DNA from: Tetraselmis striata
Lineage: Eukaryota > Chlorophyta > Chlorodendrophyceae > Chlorodendrales > Chlorodendraceae
Length of the DNA stretch: 64,000 bases
NCBI GenBank assembly: GCA_006384855.1
Contig: VCJN01000238.1
Span: forward strand, 1-64,000
Direction of reading: 5' to 3'
Position numbers and translations under genes: made by a program. Positions 1 to 10,067 of this stretch are shown piece after piece. How positions within the stretch are numbered: position 1 is the stretch's first letter; every line of letters starts with the position of its first letter. The notes beneath the pieces were generated by a model that saw only the letters and a list, made by a program, of their open reading frames with translations, had not been told where the DNA came from and searched no databases.

Positions 1-568
1 TGAGCCGAGGTGGCGAAATCGGAATAAGAGTACGATTTTGCGCATACCTCATGGGGCTCAGGGGTACGGCGGTAAGCGTGCCCCGGCTTTAACCGAGTGT
101 CGCGGGCGGAGTACTGTTGCGGGTAATAATATTGCATTCATTTAATATAAAAATATATTTACAATATCGCTGTCGATTCTTTAAATGTACGGGTACAAAT
201 ACGGGTGGAAACGCAGTCATCATTTCGGCAAGTACTTGTATCAGATATGCTGAGAACAATAATATCAGGACTACACAGGGATTTGCAGTTTCCGTACTAC
301 ACTTGCGACTGTAGAGGACCTTTCTGATTGCCTTTTATTTTGGTGATTTCCGATATATCGCCTTCTGCTGCTAGCTCATGATTATTATAGTAATCGTCGC
401 TACATGCAATCGCAATATATATATTTATTTGATTATTAACCAATGAATGATTGAAAACATCGCGCAGGTGTTCGTGTAGCGATGGATTCGAAACTACGGG
501 CAAATTCAGTGAAACGCTTTTTGGATGTGGAGGCGCAAGGTGAATAAACATTACATTAAGTTGCTTGA
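1..568. other. AT-rich spacer, no gene seen
   Basis: I see no convincing gene here. A minus-strand open frame of 95 codons at 297-584 lacks recognisable motifs and has the biased composition expected of chance frames. This may include the promoter side of the Helitron-type gene that follows. Confidence 0.4.
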
Positions 569-812
569 ATGTTTTATTGTGCATACCAGGTAGTGAATTT
601 ATTTGTTGGTGTCAAATTCTGCACACGTTATTTCTCTATTGTAAACGGTGGAGTATCGTGTGATGTTCCCACAGGTGAAAGCCGAGATGACGGGGAGGAA
701 TCGTCGTTTCTCACCGAAGAGGAAACCGATGTTGTGAATGCTAGAGACCACGAGAACGAGGAGGCGGCGGGCACATCGGCGCTTCATTATCGACTATGGG
801 ATTTGGAAATAG
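569..812 (+). CDS. Candidate upstream exon of the Helitron-type gene
   Basis: An open frame from an ATG at 569 runs to a clean GT donor at 813 (ATAG|GTATGG). It ends in phase 1. An acceptor at 949-951 (GATGCAG) opens in exactly the matching phase onto the large reading frame, so splicing out 813-951 (139 nt) adds an acidic stretch rich in Glu, Asp and Ser ahead of the basic repeat domain. The first part of this exon may itself contain another small intron, because there is a CAG|GTAGTG at about 587 and a CCCACAG at about 675. The phase match is seen in the sequence. That it is really spliced is inference. Confidence 0.4.
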
Positions 813-935
813 GTATGGTTGGGGTGAACGATTGTAGAATGTGTTGAAGTGGAGAAGCAATTTGTCTTTATTGTTACTGTTGGTGTTTGAGTCTGCTTAT
901 TACAATATGATTGAGATAGAAAAATTACGGGATTT

Positions 936-3900
936 GTGTGTGTGGATGCAGCAAAGGAGGTGGACGCCGCGTGCAAGCGCCACCCTGCGGTCAAGGAGGC
1001 GGACGCCGCGCGCAAGCGCACGCGCCGCGCGGCGCAAGGCCCCGAGGCTAAGGAGGCGGACGCCGCGCGCAAGCGCACGCGCCGCGCGGCGCAAGGCCCC
1101 GAGGCTAAGGAGGCGGACGCCGCGCGCAAGCGCACGCGCCGCGCGGCGCAAGGCCCCGAGGCTAATGAGGCGGACGCCGCGCGCAAGCGCCACCCTGCGG
1201 TCAAGGAGGCGGACGCCGCGCGCAAGCGCACGCGCCGCGCGGCGCAAGGCCCCGAGGCTAAGGAGGCGGACGCCGCGCGCAAGCGCCAGCGTCGTCGTGC
1301 GTGTCCGAGCGTTGACACCGTATTTGACAGCCTGTCCGACTATTTGCGGGGAGCGTGCCACCTGCCCGCGATAGATTGCCTGGCCGTATGCGCGGGGGCG
1401 AAGGGCTACCTTTTGGAGAACGGCGTCAGCCTGGACGACGTTCTTACCGGCACATCGCGTCGCGTGCAGTTGATGCGAGAGTGCACGCGGACCGTTGAGC
1501 AAGAGCGTGATTGCGCCCGTCGATTCACAGAAGAGCTACACCGGCAAAGCTTTCAGTCTGTGGTCTGCGGGGTGTGCCAACACCGAGTCGTGCCTTCGTG
1601 CGAGGGTGGCAACACGGTTTTGGCGGAATTCGTGTGCGCGAAAGCCGGTGAGAAAGGACTCGCGCTTCGCGCGATGCTGGAAAGCGGACGGGACAATCCC
1701 ACGCGCACAGCGTTGCGCAACTTCCCGGGCAGGGCGTTTGCCATTGCCAGGCAGTACCACGGCGCCGCTGCAAGTGGCGTCCCGGTGTGCGATGCCTGCG
1801 CGGCTTGGATGCGGCGCGACAAGCCGACGATTCCGCCGTGCTGCATCCGCGCGTGCGACATCGGAGACGTGATGCCTTCCGGCTTAGAGCCTCCTTGCAA
1901 CCTGACCTATGTGGAGATCGCCATCGTCGGGTTCGTTCGGCACTCTCGCTACATGGTGACGGTGGAGGACCGCTCCGGACAAAATCGACCGGCAGTCATG
2001 CGGCACAAGGCGTCGAAGAATCACTTCGCCGTGTTCCCGGTCGCTCATCCCGCCGCCGTGCTTGGACGGGTGCGCGCTGCGATGCCAAACAGCACATTTG
2101 CAGAGTTGGTGCGCACTACGTTCGCCGTGGTTTTCATCACCGCAAAAGACGTTCCACAAGCACTACAGCAGCTGCGACAGGTGCCGGAACTGAAAGTATC
2201 GGGTGAAAGGATCATCCCTTACTTGCGTTACTTTTGCGACCACCGCGAGGAGCACCAGCGTCGGTCGGGGTGGCAATGGGAGCCATATCAGGAGGTGATG
2301 GACGACGTCGTGCGGCGCTTTGCGCACAGTGAGGCCGTTCCCGAGGAGGTGGTGCGAGCTGCGGTGTTGCACACCGGCGACGAGGGTCGCGAGTTGCTCA
2401 AGTACGCGGACGAGACGACCCACGTGGAGTATCATCGGTCGACGTGCGACGAGGGCGACTATCACATGTACTGTGATCGCACGAGTCTCGTGCACGACGC
2501 GCCGGATGAGCCCGATGAGGACCGGTTGGCGCGCGCGGCGAGCGAAGTGTTGGGGACATCATCATCCACGTCATTCGCTCATTCGCGACGACTGGTCATC
2601 TCGGGGTGCAGCAAGCCGCTGCCCGATTACGGTCACAACTTCTACGTTGTTGCACTTGCGCCGTGGTTCGTATACGGCACGGGGAAGCGGCCGGATGGAG
2701 TGTCCGAGGCCGAGTATGTCAAACAACTCACCGGGCGGGTCGGGTCTCGGATGCAGGACACAGCGGTGTTGTGCGCCATGGCGAACTGCCTCATGCGTCA
2801 TGACACGACGACGCGGTCGCTGCTGCAGCTAAGGTGGCAACCAGGCATGGAGAGCGTGTTGCGCAACGCGCGAGAGGCGGACTTGATGCGCGTCGCGGCG
2901 CTGTTGGATGCTCGCGAGGCACCGGCCGCTTCCGACAGAGACCTTGTTCGCCGCATCCATCAAATGGTGTGCGCAACCGCGGCGACGTCTCGCTTTTCAG
3001 AGCGCTACATGCGGCGGTATCGCAAGCAAGTGCTGAGTGCGAGCGCGCTTTTCGGTTTGAACGGCGTGTTCTACACGATCAACCCGCTCGCCTCGTCGCA
3101 CCCTGTGGCGCTAAAGCTAGCCGGCATGCACGTGGACTTCCGGGGACCGGCAGCGCCGCGTGACGTGAAGGCCCGGGCACCGCCATCGTACATGGAGCGG
3201 GTCGCCCACATGGCCCGCAACCCTATGGCGTGCAAAGACTTCGCCATCGTCGTGTTCCGGGCCTTCGAAAAGGTCTGCCTAGGACTGAACAAGGACGGCG
3301 TGTGGCAGCCCGGCAAGGGGTTTTTCGGCCCCATTCTCTCCCACAGCCGGAAGATGGAGGAGGCGTCGCGGCAGGAGTTTCACGCACACGGCATGTTCGC
3401 CTCCGGAATCGAGCAGCTGGATGACCTGGCCTGCATCTGCACGACGGCGGCGAGTGCCATCGTGGCATGGATGGAATCGCTGACGACGTCGGTGATCGCA
3501 GCCGAGGTGGAGGTGCACCGGCAACGCGCGGCGCGCGACGCCCCACAAAAGCAGTTGTATGAAAACCAGCCGCACCCCGTTTTGGCGGTTTCGTACGACC
3601 CCGCGATCAATCAGCGTGCCATGCCAGAGGAGTGGAACGGCTCGCAGGAGCACATCGTTGCAACCGCGGCGTCATCCTCCGGGACCGGGTCGGTCATCGT
3701 GCCATCGCCGTACGATGTCTTCCTTGCTCGGCTGCAAGACCAGAACCAGTTCCACACGCACACTTTCCACTGCGCACGGCGCGGCCATGTCATCGGGGAC
3801 GACACCAACTGCGGAGATGGCTTCGGGCCTCCGCCGGCCGCTTGCGCCGTGGGAGAGGCAGGCGAGAGCTCGTTGCGACTTCGTCGTGATCGGCCGAAAC

Positions 3901-6900
3901 TCGTGACGCATTCACGGGCGATTCTGGCGGCGACGCTGTGCAACAACTGCACACTGTTCGCGGGCGACTCGTCGGTGCGCGGCATATCCGACATCACCTC
4001 TTCCGCCGATGGCAGCGCGCATCCTGACATCGCCGTCACCGTGCGCAACCTCTCGTTCTACTACACGTGTTATCACACGAAAGAGGACGACACGAAGGCG
4101 GCGCACAGCGTGGGCGCGGTGAGCGCGAAGATCAAGCAACGCCTTGAGAGCGCACGGCGCGACGGTAACGGGCGGTCACCCACTGCGTTGCAGCTTCTCG
4201 CCGGCTTCGTCAACACGGTGCTCAAGGGCGAGGTGGTGTCGGATGTCAAGGCCGCCGCGATATGTTCCGCGGATGCGATGTGCGAGACGTCCTACGTCCC
4301 ATTTCCGTTCCATGTGTACGATTTACAGAACTGGATCGTCGCGATGGCTGATGACATGGAGCCCGAGGCGTGTGTCACGTTGCGTGCGCACGTGGAAAGC
4401 GTCACATCTGCGGCGGGCGCTAAACAACGGTGCGCGTATCTGGAGCACAGTGCGCAGGACTTCCTACTCCGTGACGCAACCCGCGAGGAGATGCGGGTCA
4501 TCGGAGCGTACGAGTTCAGCGCGTGCTACGAGCGAGTTCCCATCAAGGACAACGTCCCGAGCACCGAGCGGCGCGGTCGGGGACGGCCACTGAATCCGCG
4601 TTTCGCGCTAGGGCACACGCATCCCTTGGCAGCAAAAATGGAGCTTCGCCGTCGCACTCGCATGCAAGTGCCCACCTTGTATGGCGAGATTCATGCGCGC
4701 CCAGCGGACTTCAACGATGGCGTGGGAGGGCGAGTCGACGACGACGACGACGACGACGATGCGTACGACGTCGAGGCGTGGGAGCGGTACGCGCTCATGG
4801 CGATGGCGTTGTTCGCGCCATGGCGGGGGGCGTTGGAAGGACATCGGATGGTAATGCGCAGTCGCGAGCTGTGTCCACGAGCGGGAGAATCGTGGGTTGA
4901 CGCGTGGCGTCGGTTCCATGCATCCGTCTGCCCGAATCGGCGATCGGTGTACGACTCAATCTTGCAGCACATCACCAACACGTGTCGCGCGGCCGAGACG
5001 TGTGGAAACACCAGCGTGGTGCAACACGAGGACGTGCGGCAAGCTGACATGGACGTGGAACGCGCCGGCAACAAGCGCGACGCCGAAGCCGCGCAATTCG
5101 TGGAGGGCACTTTGGATACGGACGACGTCCATCTCGTTCGCCTATGCGAGCTCGTGGATGACATGGAACTGCCGACAGCGCCGACCGGCGCAGACAAACA
5201 GACAACACAACGGCAGCGATACATGGAGCCGCTCGACAACCTACTTCATCGCAGCATCGAGTCCGAGCGGGAAACCCACGGGCCGCGTTCTGGGGCCGCG
5301 GAATCGGACATAGTTGTCTCGCTTCGCCCACCGCAGATCTTCGACGTGAGCGCAAGGGCGACGGCGACGACGTCCGCGGAGATGGCGGTGAAGGAATGGA
5401 CGCGCGAGCTTCGAGCGTTTCGCGTCCCGAAAGACCAACAACGCGCCGTCCGCGACGGGACCACTGGATCACCCCGTGCACATGATTCCAGGCCTACTCG
5501 CGAATTCTGCATGCTGTCGCCCGAGAGCGTGTTGCTCGGCGATCGAGGCTCGCCACCGCCAACGACGTCATCGGCGGCACGGCCCACGTGTTCGCGAGGC
5601 CCACCCACAGCTCAAAGCATCACCTGGGAACGATTTTCCCAGCCGCCAACGGTCAAAGATGCGATAGACCTGTGGGGCTTGGATCCGAAGCAAAGCCTCT
5701 TCGTCGCGCTTGCCGGCAACAAGGCGATGGAGCTTCACGCGCACGACGGAGATCTCGACGAGGAAGTGGAGCAGCTGCGAATGCTGTGCATCGGACCGGC
5801 GGGTTGCGGCAAGAGTCGAGCCATCGCCGCGTTCGTGTGGCTGCTGTGGCAGCACGGCGTGGCGGATTGGTTGATTCTGTCTGCATACACACACCGCGCG
5901 GTGCTGAACTGCCTCGGGGACGTGTCTCCGGCACTCGGGTCTATCGTGTACAACACCACGTGCGAACTGTTCCGCATCGACCCTCGGCGCAACCGTCCAT
6001 TGATCGGGAAGCGTGCGCGTGACGAACTCAGCCAGGCGATGCAGGGGCGCCGCTTCCTCATCTTGGACGAGGTGATGATGCCGTCCGCCGAGCACATCGC
6101 GGCGATCGACGTGCAGTGTAAAGTTGGGATGAGACTCGCCGGGTGCATCACGGGCCCGCAGGACTCGCAACGTCCGTTTGGCGGCCTAATGGTAATGGCA
6201 TTCGGCGACCATCATCAGCATCCGTGCATCAAGGGCACGCCGCTAACCTTCGGCATGCACGACACGTGGAAGGCCATGTCGGATGAAAACTCGCCGACGA
6301 CCGGCGATCGCGCAACCCCGCCGCCTCCCGTTGATGGCAAGCTGCGTCGTCGCTCATCGAACCAGTGCAACATGGCAGCGAACGCAGGATTGCAGCTCCT
6401 ATCGGGTCTGGACACAGTGCTGATTTTCAACCATCAGCACCGCATCAAGGACGACCACCTCGCGCACATCGCGGCCGAGCTTCGTGCCGGAAATGTCACG
6501 CCGGAGCTGCTGGACGACTTGAACTCCCGCGCCATTGGCAAGCCCGGGTTGCCCGCCGATCTCCATGACCCGGCCCTTCGCGACGCCGAATTTATGACGC
6601 CTCGGCACGCACGCATCGCCGCTCTAACGAGGTTCCTCGTTCCTCGCCGAGCAAGGCACGCCGGGCAACAACTGGTACGGTGGCGGTCACCCATATGGGC
6701 GAGGGCCAGCAAAGACGACGCCTATTGCGAGGTCACGGACGAACGCCTCGTCGCACTGCTTGCAAGGACTCCGCCCGCAAACACCGCCAACATCCCAATG
6801 ATAGGGCACTTCTACAACGGGTGCCGCTACATCATGCGGCATTCGTTCAACATCGCGGCGCATGCTAGCAACAACAACACATGCATCGCACACAGCTTGG

Positions 6901-8219
6901 TCGGCGTGCAACTGCCACCCGCGACAGAGCAAGGCGGTCCACCGGTTGTGACGCTTTCCGACATGCCCGAAGGAGTTGTCGTCGAGCCGAACGCGCTAGG
7001 CCTCCAGCGCCCGGCCATCATATGTAGCGGGCTACCTGCCGGGCATATATGCTTACCCCCGATGACGGATTACTTCAAGCTGAAGTTCCCGAACCCGGTG
7101 CCATTTGGACAGGGCCGGGTAAAGAGCTTGTGGTTCCGCATAAAGGGGTTCAAGATCGTGCCGTCCGTCGGGTACACGGATTTCTTTGGGGAGGGCGCCA
7201 CTTTCGATGTGCGGCCAGCCCATGTCGCCGACATCCAGCTACCCCCGACAGGAAAGACCGCACTGCCGATGGTGTACACCACCGTCACCCGGTATCAGCA
7301 TTACGATGCCCAACTGATGCTTCTCACTCCTCTGTGGGACGGACCCGCCGACCGCGAGCATGCCATCGCCCGCATGAGAGCGGCGTGGACACTACCGGAA
7401 GATGTACGTGCAGCCGACAAATATTTCGAGCACATGGAAAACCAAACGCTCAGTCGACTCGCTCGAAGAGCGACGCACGATCCTTCCACGGCACCGCCAC
7501 GGCCTCCAACGTCTGCGAGCCCGCCACTCAACGACGGTGAACCAAACGGCGCCATGAGCCCACGGCAACAGCAAGACGCGGTGGCCGAGGAACCCGGACA
7601 TCGTGCCCCATCAACGCGCGAGGAGTTTTTGGCGTCACACCGCTTGCTTCACGGGACAACAGCTCCCAACGGCCATTGCGTGATAGCCAGCGTCGCCATC
7701 GTCCTCAAGATGATGCGAAACGGAAACGCCTTTCGCCCGACTGAGCAAGACAAGCGCGCGCTTCTAGACATGCGACGCGGCATGCTTGCGGTTGGCCGAA
7801 ATGTAGCCTTTCGTGCCGTCGTTGTGGAGGAGCAGTTGCTAACCGATTCGGAATACGAACGAGACATGGCCGCGCAGCAGCATGTTGTCGACCACCTGGA
7901 TTCGTATCCCGACGGGCTGCCGGTACGCTTCTGGACGCCGTTCTGGATGATTCGGCTACTCGCCGTACACATCGGCCGGCCGATTGTGATGGTGTTTGCA
8001 TCGCCGACGCCGTTGTGGATGCATCTATTCTGTTCATGCCAAGCGCGATGTGATGCTTCACATTGGTTGTTGGGAGCAGACATTACTCCTCAAGAAATCG
8101 CCCGCCATCTACAAGATGTGCATCCTCAATTCGACGCAGCGGTGTATGTCGGCACCGACACCACATCACCGAGTGCCGGCGACGGGGGACATAGCTTTCC
8201 TTTGCTGCCGTATTATTAG
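936..8219 (+). CDS. Helitron-type Rep/helicase transposase with C-terminal OTU-like domain
   Basis: A 2,427-codon uninterrupted frame encodes a rolling-circle transposon protein. In order it has a basic N-terminus built from 57-bp and 39-bp repeats (residues about 5-120), Cys-rich zinc-finger-like clusters (about 220-320), and a Helitron Rep domain with the HUH motif as HAH (His816 and His818, in FHAHGMF). The two-tyrosine motif is FYYTCYHTK (Tyr1042/1043 and Tyr1046). An acidic Asp run follows near 1268-1275. A PIF1-like SF1 helicase has Walker A GPAGCGKS (1620-1627), Walker B LILDE (Asp1711-Glu1712), a GDHHQ motif III and a QHRI motif. The last about 190 residues resemble an OTU cysteine protease (NGHC, Cys2248; late His in GGHSFPLL). 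Rep nicks and rejoins single strands, and the helicase unwinds DNA for rolling-circle transposition. OTU fusion is known in Helentron-type elements. The true start probably lies in an upstream exon (569-812), since the first residues read through the acceptor at 951. It looks intact and possibly active. Confidence 0.9.
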   Translation: MCVDAAKEVDAACKRHPAVKEADAARKRTRRAAQGPEAKEADAARKRTRRAAQGPEAKEADAARKRTRRAAQGPEANEADAARKRHPAVKEADAARKRTRRAAQGPEAKEADAARKRQRRRACPSVDTVFDSLSDYLRGACHLPAIDCLAVCAGAKGYLLENGVSLDDVLTGTSRRVQLMRECTRTVEQERDCARRFTEELHRQSFQSVVCGVCQHRVVPSCEGGNTVLAEFVCAKAGEKGLALRAMLESGRDNPTRTALRNFPGRAFAIARQYHGAAASGVPVCDACAAWMRRDKPTIPPCCIRACDIGDVMPSGLEPPCNLTYVEIAIVGFVRHSRYMVTVEDRSGQNRPAVMRHKASKNHFAVFPVAHPAAVLGRVRAAMPNSTFAELVRTTFAVVFITAKDVPQALQQLRQVPELKVSGERIIPYLRYFCDHREEHQRRSGWQWEPYQEVMDDVVRRFAHSEAVPEEVVRAAVLHTGDEGRELLKYADETTHVEYHRSTCDEGDYHMYCDRTSLVHDAPDEPDEDRLARAASEVLGTSSSTSFAHSRRLVISGCSKPLPDYGHNFYVVALAPWFVYGTGKRPDGVSEAEYVKQLTGRVGSRMQDTAVLCAMANCLMRHDTTTRSLLQLRWQPGMESVLRNAREADLMRVAALLDAREAPAASDRDLVRRIHQMVCATAATSRFSERYMRRYRKQVLSASALFGLNGVFYTINPLASSHPVALKLAGMHVDFRGPAAPRDVKARAPPSYMERVAHMARNPMACKDFAIVVFRAFEKVCLGLNKDGVWQPGKGFFGPILSHSRKMEEASRQEFHAHGMFASGIEQLDDLACICTTAASAIVAWMESLTTSVIAAEVEVHRQRAARDAPQKQLYENQPHPVLAVSYDPAINQRAMPEEWNGSQEHIVATAASSSGTGSVIVPSPYDVFLARLQDQNQFHTHTFHCARRGHVIGDDTNCGDGFGPPPAACAVGEAGESSLRLRRDRPKLVTHSRAILAATLCNNCTLFAGDSSVRGISDITSSADGSAHPDIAVTVRNLSFYYTCYHTKEDDTKAAHSVGAVSAKIKQRLESARRDGNGRSPTALQLLAGFVNTVLKGEVVSDVKAAAICSADAMCETSYVPFPFHVYDLQNWIVAMADDMEPEACVTLRAHVESVTSAAGAKQRCAYLEHSAQDFLLRDATREEMRVIGAYEFSACYERVPIKDNVPSTERRGRGRPLNPRFALGHTHPLAAKMELRRRTRMQVPTLYGEIHARPADFNDGVGGRVDDDDDDDDAYDVEAWERYALMAMALFAPWRGALEGHRMVMRSRELCPRAGESWVDAWRRFHASVCPNRRSVYDSILQHITNTCRAAETCGNTSVVQHEDVRQADMDVERAGNKRDAEAAQFVEGTLDTDDVHLVRLCELVDDMELPTAPTGADKQTTQRQRYMEPLDNLLHRSIESERETHGPRSGAAESDIVVSLRPPQIFDVSARATATTSAEMAVKEWTRELRAFRVPKDQQRAVRDGTTGSPRAHDSRPTREFCMLSPESVLLGDRGSPPPTTSSAARPTCSRGPPTAQSITWERFSQPPTVKDAIDLWGLDPKQSLFVALAGNKAMELHAHDGDLDEEVEQLRMLCIGPAGCGKSRAIAAFVWLLWQHGVADWLILSAYTHRAVLNCLGDVSPALGSIVYNTTCELFRIDPRRNRPLIGKRARDELSQAMQGRRFLILDEVMMPSAEHIAAIDVQCKVGMRLAGCITGPQDSQRPFGGLMVMAFGDHHQHPCIKGTPLTFGMHDTWKAMSDENSPTTGDRATPPPPVDGKLRRRSSNQCNMAANAGLQLLSGLDTVLIFNHQHRIKDDHLAHIAAELRAGNVTPELLDDLNSRAIGKPGLPADLHDPALRDAEFMTPRHARIAALTRFLVPRRARHAGQQLVRWRSPIWARASKDDAYCEVTDERLVALLARTPPANTANIPMIGHFYNGCRYIMRHSFNIAAHASNNNTCIAHSLVGVQLPPATEQGGPPVVTLSDMPEGVVVEPNALGLQRPAIICSGLPAGHICLPPMTDYFKLKFPNPVPFGQGRVKSLWFRIKGFKIVPSVGYTDFFGEGATFDVRPAHVADIQLPPTGKTALPMVYTTVTRYQHYDAQLMLLTPLWDGPADREHAIARMRAAWTLPEDVRAADKYFEHMENQTLSRLARRATHDPSTAPPRPPTSASPPLNDGEPNGAMSPRQQQDAVAEEPGHRAPSTREEFLASHRLLHGTTAPNGHCVIASVAIVLKMMRNGNAFRPTEQDKRALLDMRRGMLAVGRNVAFRAVVVEEQLLTDSEYERDMAAQQHVVDHLDSYPDGLPVRFWTPFWMIRLLAVHIGRPIVMVFASPTPLWMHLFCSCQARCDASHWLLGADITPQEIARHLQDVHPQFDAAVYVGTDTTSPSAGDGGHSFPLLPYY
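951..1290 (+). repeat. In-frame 57-bp/39-bp tandem repeats in transposase N-terminus
   Basis: Units of 57 bp encode KEADAARKRTRRAAQGPEA and alternate with shorter 39-bp units ending in RHPAV. The order is short, long, long, long, short, long, then a degenerate unit. All unit lengths are multiples of three, which also keeps several other frames open. The Lys/Arg density suggests nuclear targeting or DNA binding. Confidence 0.9.
4736..4761 (+). repeat. GAC trinucleotide run coding for poly-Asp
   Basis: A short (GAC)n microsatellite inside the Helitron-type frame gives about eight consecutive Asp residues in the linker between the Rep and helicase domains. It keeps frame. Confidence 0.85.
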
Positions 8220-8756
8220 CTGTTCGTTTTTGGTCGTCACTATATGTACTTTTGATTGTAATGCAAATTCAAACGATATGAAAGTTTGGCGCCCACCAAC
8301 AGGCAGCGGCCCAACAACCTGCGCGGCCTCGTGCGGGATGCGGGCCGCCTGTACTGTATTGCTGATCTTGTAGTGATGTTTTAATCTGTTTTACAAAATA
8401 ATACGTCTATCTGGAAGAAAAATGTTAACAGATATAGTCCCTATATATGTATAAATACATGTATATATATAGATACATATACAGAGATTCGGGCGGTATC
8501 TGTACCTACTGCAGAGTCGCAGCCACGGGCCGCGCAAAGGCCCATCGCCGCGCCCAAATTCTAACGTCCCGGGCTGCATCATGCCAGCAGCAAAACAGCT
8601 GTCGTCCCGGCCAACAACCCTGTGCGCCTAAGCACCACCACAGCCTGGGTGTACCGCCGAAGGTAACTGTAGCACATTATATCCTCTCCACACGTACGCG
8701 CTCGCTGGTTCGTGCCTCGCGGGCGCCCTTGTAGGCGTTCTCTCGTGAGCGTTCCG
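8220..8756. other. 3' flank of the Helitron-type gene
   Basis: No gene is seen. Around 8447-8485 there is a TATATA/GTATA-rich simple stretch. An 18-bp segment at 8331-8348 is the exact reverse complement of 8895-8912, so the flank could fold into a long-range stem. Confidence 0.5.
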
Positions 8757-8818
8757 CCACGCTCAACCCAAGAGGTAGGGGCACCTCCACAAATCCCCGG
8801 CGCGAAGCGCCGCTTAGT
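8757..8818 (+). repeat. 62-bp repeat, copy 1, ending in hairpin plus CTTAGT
   Basis: This segment matches 8920-8981 with one mismatch. Its end carries GGCGC-GAA-GCGCC, a 5-bp stem hairpin, followed by GCTTAGT, where the two copies stop matching. A short GC hairpin a few bases before a CTRR-like end is the layout of a Helitron 3' terminus, although CTTAG is not the standard CTRR. Confidence 0.75.
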
Positions 8819-8919
8819 GACAAATCTAACGCTAAAAGCATTATTACCCGGAAACAACAGTTATTACAAGATCAACACGGCAAGCCGGCGAAAAGCGGCC
8901 CGCATCCCGCACGGCCGCA

Positions 8920-8981
8920 CCACGCTCAACCCAAGAGGTAGGGGCACCTCCACAGATCCCCGGCGCGAAGCGCCGCTTAGT
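8920..8981 (+). repeat. 62-bp repeat, copy 2, ending in hairpin plus CTTAGT
   Basis: Second copy, 163 bp after the first, with the same GGCGC-GAA-GCGCC hairpin and the same abrupt end at CTTAGT. Either copy could be the 3' end of the rolling-circle element. A duplicated terminus is also seen when Helitrons end-join or bypass their terminator. Confidence 0.75.
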
Positions 8982-10067
8982 ACTGACATCGTCTCAGAAT
9001 TATCGTCTACGGTAGACTTACCTGGGTGTTGGTCTCTGAAGAATTCATAATCGTACGGTAGAGAACCCCAAAGAACAGCCTGAGAACCGCACCGCGGCTT
9101 AGGCCGCCGTCGGATCGTCCGAGGGTTCTCAAACCTACAGCTGGGTAATCCGGCTATGCTGATGCGGCGCTATGGCGCAGTTTTAATTCGTAGCAAGACC
9201 GTGGCAAGGCTCATAAGGACAGTACCTGTAGCGATGGTAGCGAGTAAACGTCCTTTATTTATTATCGTCATGATTATTATTATTATTTATATATTATTAT
9301 TATATTCGTCATAATCGCGCGCAATTAATAAACAAGGGCGGGCTACAGATTTACCCGTCGCTATAGTAGTCGCTACTGCATATCATCAGGTCATCAAATT
9401 CGCTGCGACTCTTGAGGCTGCTGTGCCCGATCCACCTGGTACCGTACCAATAGCGCCCCCCCCGTTCCACAGGTTTGCTGTCCGCCTTCCGCCATGGTCG
9501 CCGCAGGGCTCTCACCCGCGCGCATACACACAACGGCGTTGCTCCGGCGTGAGCGCGCACGACCTGACGGTGGTTGGGGCGTGGGCGCGCCAGGGCGGAC
9601 AGCACGACCCACCACAGCATTTCTCGAAAGGCGGTATCGTCGGCAGAGCAACAGTCGCAGATACGTCCTCAGGGTGTGGTGTGGCTGGTTGTGGACTCAT
9701 AGGGTTTTTGCTGCCAGAAGGCGGGCGTAGTGGGGAGGAAAGGGGGGACGGCGGCGGCAAGGTCCCGGGGAGGGGGGGGGGGGGGGGGGGGGGGTCTGAC
9801 GAATTCGTTCGTGCTCCGCGGATGCCGTGGGCCGTCTGGAAGGTGGCACCAAGCGCAGGTGGTGCCACAAGTGCTTCGCTCGCTGAGCCGCCTAGGGGAA
9901 TTTAAGGTAAAACCCCGGCTAGGGCTGGGGTATAGACTTTGGTGCCGAATCATATACATGTGGCAGTGAGGTGCACGAGAGCGCGTCCGCGGCTGCAAGC
10001 ACTGCCTGCCTATGGCAAGACCAGCATGTGCGCAGCAGCACTGCCTTGTAGCACTGCATGCGTTGTG
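8982..10067. other. Spacer with ATT-rich run and poly(G) tract
   Basis: No supported gene. It holds an ATT/TTA simple stretch at about 9258-9305, a TAGTCGCTA motif at 9367-9375 and a 23-base G run at 9772-9794. Open frames around 9423-9905 on both strands are GC-driven and show no motif. Confidence 0.5.
9772..9794 (+). repeat. Poly(G) tract, 23 bases
   Basis: Uninterrupted G run, one of many poly(G)/poly(C) tracts in the window. Confidence 0.9.

Noticed and set aside
794-1502. Long minus-strand and alternate-frame open frames over the N-terminal repeats of the Helitron protein
   Set aside because: They stay open only because the 57-bp and 39-bp repeats are multiples of three. Their products are low-complexity Ala/Arg repeats.
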